NCBI GenBank assembly: GCA_903813345.2
Contig: CAIIXF020000286.1
Span: forward strand, 1 to 25,000
Direction: 5' to 3'
Origin: Owenia fusiformis
Taxonomy: Eukaryota > Annelida > Polychaeta > Sabellida > Oweniidae
DNA: 25,000 bases
The position numbers were made by a program, and so were the translations under genes. The number at the start of each line of letters is the position of its first letter. Within the stretch, counting starts at the first letter, position 1. A model generated the notes under the pieces. That model did no database searches. It saw only the letters and a program-made list of their open reading frames with translations, and had not been told where the DNA came from. Shown here piece by piece: positions 9,917 through 18,229 of this stretch.

Positions 9917-10178
9917 AGTGCTGCTTATTTTTCCGTGAAGCCACTCAGTAAAATTACGATTTCCCTCAACCCTGATGTTCAATCAACATCATTCGAGTAT
10001 CTATATGTTCCTGACACGTTCGGGCATCCGGTTATGACAACGTCTACCCAATGTTTGCACGAGAAATTGACGTAATTCATGACTGAAATCGGGAAGACAA
10101 AAATATGTGATATTCTTTCAGAATTGTTTATAATAACTATTTACAAAAACGTTCCCGAGACACAATCCATTTAGGTAG
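9917..10178 (+). pseudogene. unknown coding fragment, copy A
   Basis: Open frame 9917-10072, then a stop. From 9941 it encodes PLSKITISLNPDVQS and then VPDTFGHP, closely matching copy B on the other strand. Over this part the two DNA copies have no indels, and about four of the differences are silent third-position changes (TCC/TCT, CTC/CTG, GTT/GTC, TTC/TTT), as expected for former protein-coding paralogues. At 10031 a 91-base segment absent from copy B begins with GT and ends with 'ttctttcag' at 10121. Matching then resumes ('aactatttacaaaa.cgttcc.gagac', IYKNVPET). The gap looks intron-like, but splicing it exactly would not keep frame. I do not recognise the protein family. Confidence 0.4.
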
Positions 10179-10401
10179 GGTTTGTTTTAAAGTCGAAAAG
10201 CCCCAATAAGACAATACAAACCCAGATTAAACCCAGAAGAATGCAGATTTCATGTAATGATTTACGTTCATGTAAACAAGGAAAGTACATATAATCCCCA
10301 TATAAAACACTGGCCTACGTGACATGTAAACACAGGTTCAAATTGAAATATAGAAAATTTTCAACATAGCATTTGCTTCTGTGTTCTGTATGCCCCTCTA
10401 C
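10179..10401. other. spacer between the inverted coding fragments
   Basis: AT-rich sequence separating copies A and B. No motif or repeat was recognised. Confidence 0.5.
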
Positions 10402-10605
10402 CTGCTAATAAGGCAATGTATCTTCAAATAAAACCTTAGCCAAGTAGATAAGGGTCTCTGGAACACTTTTGTAAATAGTTTTCACAAGCAATTTTATTCC
10501 CGGACGCCCAAACGTGTCAGGAACACATATATATTTGAATGATCTTGATTGGACATCAGGTTGCAGAGAAATCGTATTTTTACTGAGTGGATTATTGAAT
10601 TTCAT
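10402..10605 (-). pseudogene. unknown coding fragment, copy B
   Basis: A 66-codon minus-strand frame opening about 40 bases inside the right arm edge. Residues from about 5 read PLSKNTISLQPDVQS, then about 28 VPDTFGRPG, then about 46 TIYKSVPET. These are the same three blocks in the same order as copy A on the plus strand. It is uninterrupted here, while copy A carries the 91-base insert and stop. The ATG at 10603-10605 is simply the first in frame; homology begins a few codons later, so a longer ancestral exon is possible. It has no signal peptide or membrane span and the family is unknown. Confidence 0.4.
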
Positions 10606-10740
10606 AGATCTAGAGGCCCTTCAGGAGTGGAAAACCTTAAATTATCAGAGATTAATGTTTCCAAACTGTTTTGAAACAAACTAACGTCTTGTTTTCAACG
10701 TACACCTTGCTCCTTTCTGTCTTATTTAATAAAACAAAAA

Positions 10741-10817
10741 TAGTATATCACGGAGGGATACGAACCACTCACCTGGGACTTGGTTATTCACTAGCGCCAT
10801 AGGCGTTCTACTATTCT
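10741..10817 (-). ncRNA. second tRNA-like module (right arm)
   Basis: Mirror image of the weak tRNA-like stretch at 6553-6628, with the same imperfect A-box and B-box matches. It points toward the core. Confidence 0.3.
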
Positions 10818-10914
10818 GGATACAACTGACGAGTCGTATTTAAGTGGAGACAAAAGTGAGGATCATTTTGAATTGACGCTCGGTATAAATATATAATACT
10901 TTTGTTCTTTCATA

Positions 10915-11000
10915 TCGGTAGCTCGTTGGTCTAATGGTTAGCGTGCCTGGCTTCCATAGTCTAGGTTAGTTGATCGAGACCCGTTCATGTCGAACTTTTT
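10915..11000 (+). ncRNA. tRNA-like module (right arm), possible Pol III unit
   Basis: 'agctcgttggtcta' at 10920-10933 resembles the tRNA-Pro D-arm, the B-box-like 'gatcgagac' lies at 10972-10980, and a T5 run is at 10996-11000. It is identical in layout to the left-arm copy and transcribes outward from the core. The acceptor stem is not closed, so it is a tRNA-derived module rather than a tRNA. Confidence 0.5.
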
Positions 11001-11353
11001 GATTTGCTTGTTGTCAAGATATAATAAGTAGGGCAAAATCCAGAAAAAGTAGATCAAAAATACTCCAATGGAGTATAAAATTGTCACCAGGATTCCGGAA
11101 TGAGACGAATGTTAACTCGTGAAATCTCGGTAGATAAGGTAGGTCAGAAAATCCGGATTAATCCGAACAAGGTTCGGGAATTTCCGTCATAAGAAGTAGG
11201 TCAAAAATACTCCAATGGAGTATAAAATTGTCACCAGGATTCCGAAATACGACGAATCGAATCGGCAAACTTCGGTACAATAATGAAGTGCATAAAAATC
11301 GTGAAACAGGTGTCAGGGGCTTCCCCTCATCTTTCCATAAATGGTTCTAAAAG

Positions 11354-11436
11354 CCTTATATGGATCTATCACGTGACATTCAAAATGACGTTCCTATATG
11401 GTTCTATGGGCCTTATATGGATCTTTCGAACACGTG
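11354..11436 (-). promoter_or_regulatory. paired CACGTG and CArG-box sites (right arm)
   Basis: CCTTATATGG at 11354-11363 and 11411-11420, with CACGTG at 11370-11375 and 11431-11436. This is the exact mirror of the left-arm sites. Confidence 0.4.
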
Positions 11437-12013
11437 ACCAAATCAAAATCAAAATTTTACCTTGACCATTGGATGGGATTTCATAGAAAATATCAAAGAA
11501 AACATATTCTCGTGATCCTTAAATCACTTAAATTCGATCATTTTATCTTCACCCCTTGATGGAATTTTATGAAAGAAGTTATGAAAACACATCATCATGT
11601 AAGGGTTTTCACCTAAATTAGCTCGTTTTATCTTGACCCTTCAATTGAATTTCATTGAAAAATGTTTCATGAAAAATATCATGTTATGATTTGTATTTAA
11701 ATAAGACCGTTTCATTTAAATACTTGCTGGATAATATTTCATAAAAAAATGCACTTTAAAAATATTTCAGGATTTGCCTTAATTTATCAATGTAATGTAA
11801 GTATTAGATTGACTCTCAAATAGGGTTCTATTTTAACTTTTTTATTGAAATTAATACTAGGCAGGACTCACTCTCTAAATAGCTAATAAAAATTCAACCC
11901 TTGGATGTGATTTCGTTGAAAAAAAAATATGACAAGTCCAGAATCAAATGATTTGTCCAGAACCTCTTAAGATCCTGTTTAATAGGCAAATTAAGCATTT
12001 ATTAACTTCCTAT

Positions 12014-13168
12014 GTGTTAGCTCCTATCGGTCTCTGACAGCCATCTCCAGATATTTACAGCTAAGCTGTAACAAGGAAAAGTTGGTTGGGGGGGGGGGGG
12101 GTAATATTTGTAGCCATATAGGAAAGTATTTATCTTGCAGGTTTGATTCATGTCTTTAAAATGAAGTAAAGGGTAATCTTTGGACAATATTTCTATTAAC
12201 TGATTGATGAAAGTTTTAGTGAGATCACATCTAAATAGAAAGTGTCTTAGCGTTTCTGACTCTTTTCCACAGGCACAGATAGGAGTAGGATGGGTGTTAA
12301 AATGTGAGTGGAGTTGTGAGTTTAGAAGCAAATCACATCTTAATCTATTTAAAAGCATTTCTTGCTTTCTGGTAATTTTCAGGAAAAAACGGTTGATATA
12401 ATGTTATTCTTAGAGATGAGACTTCTAATTTTTGATTTAAAAATTTCAATGCTTTCAGATTGTTTTATTTCAGCAGAAATGTTGTTCCATTCAGTTATAC
12501 ACTTTAGTACACAAAATCTCGACAATATAGTGCCACGTGCCCTTGGTAGTTTAAATTCGAAGCGGTTCCTGAGGTCTCTGCGATGGTCGTCAATGCGTCC
12601 ATTGCGCTCAAAGATTTGCTGGATATAGGCGGGGCATGATTTTCGAGAAACTTTATACATGAGGTTAGAACGGTGGTGTGAGCGTCTTGTTTCGAGTGGT
12701 AACCAGTTTAACTTTAGAATTGTTAGAACCGTAAATAGCGCCTGAAACGATAATGCCTGCTTTATATTGTAAAGTATCAAGAAGTCTGAGCTTTGTCTTG
12801 TTGCCACACCCATAGATAATATCACAAAAGTCCAGATGGGGTTGAATAAACGATTTAAACAGTGTGGGTAGGTGAACTCCCGAGACTTTAGCCTTAAGTG
12901 CTTTGAGTGGGTTTAGAAGTTTATCGACGCGAGACACGAGCATGCTTATGTGAAAGTTAAAAGTTAACTTGGTGTCCAAAATTAGTCCTAAGTGTTAATG
13001 GTAGGTGGTTTGGGGTATGGGTTTGTCATCAAGATCAAGTGGATAGTCGTTTAGGAAGGAATTATTGCCGTGGAAGATGACATGTGCACTCTTTGATGCG
13101 TTAAGTTTGAGGTTCCATTTGTTTGACCAAGAAATAATGTTGTCCATGTCCTCTTGTAGGGTTGTCAT
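12014..13168 (-). pseudogene. 5'-truncated LINE reverse transcriptase, C-terminal part
   Basis: A decayed non-LTR retrotransposon. From 13168 downward it encodes the end of the palm and the thumb of a reverse transcriptase ('WSNKWNLKLNASKS', then 'HLGLILDTKLTFNFHI', then 'SFIQPHLDFCDIIYG'). After a frame change near 12700 the frame at 12379-12825 continues ('LKLNWLPLETRRSH', 'LPRARGTILSRF', 'WNNISAEIKQSESIEIFKSK'). After another at the T-run near 12380 the frame at 12017-12358 carries a CxCx8HxxxxC zinc-knuckle-like motif ('CACGKESETLRHFLFRC'). An in-frame stop lies at 12995-12997 and another directly before 13168, so the 5' end is lost. A G14 run (12088-12101 on the plus strand) lies in the last frame. 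It appears related to the CR1/L2/Jockey group; exact clade uncertain. Confidence 0.87.
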
Positions 13169-13456
13169 CTAAACTTGATACCAACGCACTGCAGACGGAA
13201 TAAAGACGTGATAAACGTATTAAAAACTGCTTATGAACCATCCTCCGATCACAGGGCTTCAAAATCCAGAATATCTTCTTTCTTTTTACACCCGGCTATA
13301 AGCAGTTAGCATTTCTCCGATTAAGAACTCGTTGCGACAGCAATCATGTATACGTAATCGGTGCATAATTAGATCACGTGACTCAGTTTAATCGGACGCT
13401 TCAAAATTGGTTATAGCAGGGGGAAGTAGGAGGTACGGATTCTGTATACCTGCTTA
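13169..13456. other. unique-looking spacer
   Basis: Lies between the LINE and the fold-back element. It contains one CACGTG near 13376 but no gene or internal repeat. Confidence 0.5.
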
Positions 13457-14730
13457 CCCCCTTATCACACCAAACTAGTTCTTACCCGTCCTTGCCAGTC
13501 CTACGAAAACGTCGTAAAACGGGCTCAATCTGGCTGTGGTCGGGAAATATGTCTGAAATAATTAGCTTCTTAAACAGTCTTCAATACGTCCATCTCGTTC
13601 GCAGTTCGTTCAGGTCGCACCACGTCGGTGTGCAACGTCGTAGAACGCGTCCCTTAGTCTAGAAGGTCAACATGACCTGATTACAGAACGGTATGGTCCC
13701 CATAGAATTTTGAATCGATTCAAAATTCTCAAATCACATTCCCGTCTAAGAACGTTCATAAAGTTCGTAAATCGACCTTAGAAAGTTGCAGCTACGTTCA
13801 TTCCGTGTGCACACAGTTTAAAACCAGTTTTGAAGAACGCAGTGGCAACTTGTTTGATGTGATAGCTATATTTTTGCTAACTCGTTCATAAGCAGTGTTA
13901 CTTACGTTCTTAATCAGTTTAAGCCCGTTTGCAATTAGTTCTACCTCGTTCTCAACACGTCCTCAGACAGTTCAACTCGTTGTTAAAACGTCCCTAGTAG
14001 GATTGAAGTACGACGGTTCCGTTCGTAGTACGTCCAGCTCGTCGTTAGTACGTTGTCACTCGTTTTGATTGTAGAAGGTGACGACCACGAGAACATTTTG
14101 AGCATTGTCTAAGTTCTAGAGGACCTACCCGTTCGAGTGCGTTCGATGAAGTTTGTAAATAGATCCCAAACGGTTCTTAGTAGGCCCAGTCCGTTCGTAC
14201 ACAGTTAAAGCCCGTTTTCGAGAACGTAGTGAGAACTAGTTTGGTGTGATAGTAGGGTTAGGAGGATGCTTAGGAACGAATTAACAAAAATAGCTATCAC
14301 ACCAGAACCAGTTGTCACTGCGTTCTTCAAAACGTTGCCGAATCGGTTATAAACTGTGTGCGAACTGAATGAACGTACCTACAACATTCTACGGTCTGTT
14401 TACGAACTTCATGGACTTTCCCGGACAGGGAATGTGATTTAGAATTTTGAATCGATTCAAAATTCGATGGCGACCATACTGTTCTGTAATCAGGTCATGA
14501 TGACCTTCTAGACTAAGAGACGCGTTATACGACGTTGCACACCGACATGGTGCGACCTGAACGAACTGCGAATGAGATGGACGTATTGAACTGTATATTG
14601 ACTGTTTATGAACGAAGTAGCTAATTATATTTAGACATATTTCCCGACCACAGCCAGATTGAGCCTGTTTTACGACGTTTTCGTAGGACTGGCAAGAACG
14701 GGTAAGAACTAGTTTGGTGTGATAGGGGGG
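13457..14730. mobile_element. 1.27 kb fold-back element with TTA flanks
   Basis: The ends are CCCCCTTATCACACCAAACT (13457 onward) and its near-exact inverted match ending at 14730. The arms (13457-13897 and 14263-14730) pair over about 440-470 bases with modest divergence, leaving a loop of about 365 bases. The palindrome 'gaattttgaatcgattcaaa' occurs inside each arm. TTA lies immediately outside both ends (13454-13456, 14731-14733), matching the TWA target duplication of PIF/Harbinger transposons. There is no transposase frame. A further end-like sequence ('aactagtttggtgtgatag') occurs internally near 14236-14254, hinting at a composite. The element is unusually rich in acgttc/gttcgt words. 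Confidence 0.8.
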
Positions 14731-14733
14731 TTA

Positions 14734-15075
14734 GCAAATGTCGTTTTCCCGCCTACTGATTGTAAATATATGTGCTACTCTGGAGGTCATGCTTCAGTGC
14801 AAGCATAAATATAAGTTCATAAATGATGATATGAAATATGAAAATATACTTGAACATATTAAACACAATTGTCACAATCATTCTAAGGATTTTCAAAATG
14901 GTTGACATCATTTTATTTCATGCTTAAAATTGCATAAAAGTTCCATTTTGTACAACGCCTGGTCATTACCTAGATTTTTACATATCTCAATCTCAAGCAG
15001 TACCTTAGAAGTACACTATTCCCTCACTACATATAACTTTCTAGGTTAGAACCAGGCGCTATATGAACAAAGCAA
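14734..15075. other. AT-rich spacer with a small inverted repeat
   Basis: 'acaacgcctggtcattacctag' (about 14952-14973; 22 bases, given here as the pair 'acgcctggtc'/'accaggcgc') is inverted at about 15041-15061. No gene is evident. Confidence 0.45.
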
Positions 15076-15094
15076 CCCAGATAGCACAACTCTG

Positions 15095-15395
15095 ATGGGC
15101 CAACGTTGGCCCAACATTACGTATCTGTTGGTCCAACGTTGGCTGACGTGGTTGGCCCACCGTCGCTATGTCCATTGGCCCAACGTTGGCCCATCGAAGG
15201 AAAATATGGTTGGTCCAACGTTGGCTGACGTGGTTGGGCCACCGTCGCTATGTCCATTGGCCCAACGTTGGCCCACCGAAGGAAAATATGGTTGGCCCAA
15301 CGTTGGTCCACCGTTGGCCCGACATGATTTCAAGCTACGTTGGCCCATAGTTGGCCCACTGGTGGTAAGAAGACTGGTTGGCCCATCGTTGGCCC
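15095..15395. repeat. minisatellite array A, 82 bp period
   Basis: The block 'ggtccaacgttggctgacgt' to 'gctatgtccattggccc' repeats with an 82-base step (15130, 15212) and then decays. The exact core CAACGTTGG occurs six times here. Confidence 0.9.
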
Positions 15396-15829
15396 ACCGT
15401 TAACACAAATTTACTTTTTTTGTACAGCCATTGATGGCTCCCTGGTATTAGCAGCAGCCCACAACGGGCCGCAAACCAGCTACAATTTGCCAACTGCAAC
15501 CATGCCACCCAATGGCCACCAGTAGTGACATTGGCCAGACTTCTTTGTGATATCTGGGCATTCAGTACTGCTGCAGTAAATGTGTTCACAGATAATATCC
15601 GTTCTACATTAATAAAATATGAAGGCTTGTTTTTCCATACTAAATATATTTGGTAGCCTTATAAGTGGTTTCAACTGTATTACAAGGCGAAAATCCATAT
15701 TTCTGAGGTAAACAACATTATCAGATAATTTTGAAAGAAAATATTTAATAAAATTTACCTTAATTTTTTTTAATGACTGCTAGTATGTTTTTCTTCTATT
15801 TTTAGGCAAAGCATTTGCACTTATATCTG

Positions 15830-16380
15830 GATAGGTGGCTTCCTGGTATTAGTGGCAGCCAACGACGGGCCAACGTTGGCCCAACTGCAATTTGCCAACT
15901 GCAATTTTGCACTGATTTATCGATAGGTGGCTCCCTGGTATTAGCGGCAGCCAACGACGGGCCAATGTTGGCCCAACTACAATTTGCCAACTGCAATTTT
16001 GATCCTGCGGTATTTGCGGCAGCAAACGACCGGCCAACGTTGGCCCAACTACAATTTGCCAACTGCAATTTTGATCCTGCGGTATTAGCGGCAGCCAACG
16101 TTGGCCCAACTTCAATTTGCCATCTGCAATTTTGATCCTAGATATTAGCGGCAGCCAACGACGGGCCAACGTTGGCCCAACTACAATTTGCCAACTGCAA
16201 TTTTGCACTGATTTATCGATAGGTGGCTCCCTGGTATTAGCGGCAGCCAACGACGGGCCAAGGTTGGCCCAACTACAATTTGCTAACTGCAATTTTGATC
16301 CTGCGGTAATAGCGGCAGCCAACGACGGGCCAACGTTGGCCCAACTACAATTTGCCAACTGCGATCATGCCAACCAATAG
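15830..16380. repeat. minisatellite array B, 71 and 92 bp units
   Basis: Seven units are keyed on 'cggcagccaacgacgggcc' followed by 'acaatttgccaactgcaa'. Two alternating types are present: a unit of about 71 bases joined by 'gatcctgcgg', and a unit of about 92 bases joined by 'tgatttatcgataggtggct'. A lone diverged unit sits at 15425-15540. Confidence 0.9.
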
Positions 16381-16498
16381 CGACGTTGGCCCGACGTATC
16401 TGTGCTATCTGGGAAGAGTTTATCATGACCTTCCTCTCTCCAAAAATAAGTAGGTCAACACAATTGCAAACATAACTAATCCCGAGGTGTATCCAGAA

Positions 16499-16680
16499 TT
16501 ATGGCAACGTCTATACTTTCTATACATTGTCTATACTTTCTATACTTTCGATCTCCTTTTTCATACTATCTGCCTTCGACGTTTCTATACTTTCTATACT
16601 TTCGAACTGCTTTTTCATACCAACTGCCTTTGACAAATCAGATGTCTATAGTTTCTATACTTTCGAAATGCCCGAAATCC
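16499..16680 (+). repeat. short 'tctatactttc' minisatellite
   Basis: 'tctatactttctatacttt' followed by 'cga.ctcctttttcatac...ctgcctt.gac' repeats about three times (near 16529, 16580 and 16643), with an extra partial copy at the left. The 65-codon frame through it is repeat translation. Confidence 0.85.
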
Positions 16681-16985
16681 CTACTCAATGACTATTGAAA
16701 TATGATATTTTTATGTACAAAATATTAATCCAATGAGTGTATAGAGTGACACAATCAAACAATGGGACATCTGCCAAGTTGGGTTTATACATTCTGGAGA
16801 CATGTATCTTCTGAGACTGATAAAAAATTCACATTTTCAAAGGAAGTGATACATACCTCCCTAATCAACCAAATTATACTTATATCAGTAATCGTGTGTG
16901 TTTATTTTGCTTTTTATTGAAAATATACATATTTATCGACAATTTTATCCTACATATCAAGAATATTAACCACATTGCATTTTTC
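16681..16985. other. AT-rich spacer
   Basis: No gene or repeat recognised. Confidence 0.5.
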
Positions 16986-16989
16986 AAAA

Positions 16990-17300
16990 AATGTTAAATG
17001 ACCCCAGGGGTGTCTATAGACATTCGTTCTTTATGAGAAATATGAATTTTTTAAAATCGTCATTCTAACATAAATCAAATGGTGGGCTCTGGCAAATTCA
17101 GTGTATCTATATTGAAGAAATCAAAAATTATTTTTCATATAGAAACATTTTTGGCATGCTAAGCATTTGGTTTACTTTGTGAACATTAAAGTAAAAACGC
17201 TTCAAAGTCAATTTTGGAAATCATATTTCTCCCATCTCCTTACGGCAAACCTAATATGTTGAGTTTTAAGAATACTTTTAATTTCCCTTCAATTTTTGGC
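16990..17300 (+). repeat. diverged relic related to the interior of the 3995-4661 MITE
   Basis: Colinear resemblance to about 4120-4430: 'gaattttt.aaa.tcgtcatt', then 'tttactttgtgaa' (17171-17183, compare 4328-4340), then 'attttggaaatcat' before a 'ctcc' block. The terminal inverted repeats are not visible here, so the ends are lost or belong to a longer relative. Confidence 0.55.
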
Positions 17301-17623
17301 CTATGGTTATTGAAGAAAACAAATTAGAAAATTTGGAGAAAATATGTTACACCATTTAATAATTGGGAATTTTTTAATTTATTGGAAACGTGACTTAATA
17401 AATAAATAAAAAATAGTTTTAACAGTATATTTGTAGAAGTAAAGAATAAAACTTCAAAACAACAAAAAACGGCGCATCTTGAAGTTAAGTGTGCGTGGCG
17501 TTTACACACAACACCGTTGGGATGTTATTCATTTGAATAGAAATGTATTCATCAGATATTCTTTCATCCCATATTGAAATAAATCTAATTATGGGATATA
17601 TAAAGGAAAACGAATCAACTTAC
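17301..17623. other. AT-rich sequence, possible intron side of the candidate exon
   Basis: Contains an 'aataaataaataaa' stretch at 17397-17412. No gene is seen. If the exon at 17624-17710 is real, this lies in its downstream intron on the minus strand. Confidence 0.35.
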
Positions 17624-17710
17624 CATTAAATCTTCTCTGAGGAACAGGCATGGTGACTTCTAGTTCTTGTATCTGTTTAGGAGATGCTCTCTCGAATGCT
17701 CTCTCCCAAT
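17624..17710 (-). CDS. candidate internal coding exon, unknown protein
   Basis: On the minus strand an open segment of 87 bases ends in G followed by the consensus donor GTAAGT (17618-17623). Translated in the frame that stays open, it reads WERAFERASPKQIQELEVT then MPVPQRRFN. This looks more like real protein (balanced charged and hydrophobic residues) than the surrounding AT-rich frames. The acceptor is taken at 'ccctaccag' (17711-17719), which has a weak pyrimidine tract. The same frame stays open about 60 bases further upstream, so the exon could be longer. A different frame upstream also reads plausibly. The protein family is not recognised. Confidence 0.3.
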
Positions 17711-18229
17711 CTGGTAGGGTGGTATATAGCCATTGTATGTTCGTCAACATATATGACATCATATGCCATATGGTATACTGTCAGATGCATATCATCATCA
17801 CTGAACATTTTATCAATTATTTAATCTCATACAAATATTAATCCTAAAATATGTTTAGCTATGATTCGATATACCTCGTTTTACTTTTGCATTTTAATTA
17901 ACAATTATCGAAATAAGCTACTTCAAAAACTAAAACTCCACCTAAAACCATGTTCAAATGTTCACGATTTGCAATCTGTAAAGACTACTCTGTTGAGACA
18001 GGAGATAACAGATTCTTTTCGCTGAACGCGAAACTAATAGATAAGTTTATCAACAGAATGGCATTTGCTACTAAAGTCAAATGTACTCCTTCATGTATTT
18101 TAACCAGTCATCCATTACTTGGCCAAAATACAACAGAATGTGTTTTTGTTGGAAATGCAATATTATGTAAACGAGAAAAACAACTCCAAGAAGTAGCAAA
18201 TCCCACCGAACAAAACATATTTTGATAAT
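17711..18229. other. AT-rich stretch with an unrecognised 91-codon frame
   Basis: A plus-strand frame at 17950-18225 starts in an acceptable context (accATG) and encodes 91 residues with six cysteines and one NTT site. There is no signal peptide and no known motif. Codon use is ordinary for AT-rich DNA. It may be a small gene, an exon or chance. Confidence 0.25.

Larger units (their letters stand above)
5443..11979. mobile_element. 6.5 kb long-inverted-repeat structure
   Basis: The segment 5443-6725 is repeated in reverse complement at 10646-11979 with only scattered differences by eye, leaving a core at 6726-10645. Both outer edges stop abruptly (left starts 'aacaggatcttaagagg', right ends with its complement). 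Both inner edges stop at 'aatctctg' and its complement. The arms contain tRNA-like modules, paired CArG and CACGTG sites and a 147-base duplication. The core has no recognisable integrase, polymerase B, capsid or transposase. Possible explanations are a large transposon with long terminal repeats, two copies of one repeat inserted in opposite directions, or an inverted segmental duplication. Confidence 0.75.
10646..11979 (-). repeat. right arm of the long inverted repeat
   Basis: This arm is 1334 bases, the reverse complement of 5443-6725. It retains 59 bases (about 11753-11811) missing from the left arm. The missing piece is bounded by ACT on both sides (11753-11755 and 11812-11814), so the left arm probably lost it by microhomology deletion. 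Confidence 0.95.
15076..16413. mobile_element. non-autonomous element filled with GGCCAACGTTGGCC arrays
   Basis: It begins CCCAGATAGCACA (15076-15088) and ends with the exact complement TGTGCTATCTGGG (16401-16413). A second, looser inverted block with 'gggccaacgt' lies just inside each end. The interior is two minisatellite arrays around the palindrome GGCCAACGTTGGCC, separated by a stretch without arrays at about 15560-15790. A diverged end-like sequence ('gatatctggg' to 15558) follows a diverged 'accaatggcc' block, so an older copy may end there. Frames such as 15095-15403, 15849-16358 and 16117-16380 are translations of the repeat in both directions and not genes. Confidence 0.7.

Noticed and set aside
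10915-11000. Functional tRNA gene
   Set aside because: A closed acceptor stem and a normal anticodon loop cannot be drawn, so it is called tRNA-like only.
5443-11979. Polinton/Maverick element
   Set aside because: Long inverted ends fit, but no integrase, protein-primed polymerase B, ATPase or capsid fragment is visible in the core, and no AG-TC terminal pattern was confirmed.
15095-16380. Several frames of 60-169 codons on both strands
   Set aside because: They are translations of the GGCCAACGTTGGCC arrays. Palindromic, frame-preserving repeats give long frames on both strands without encoding a protein.
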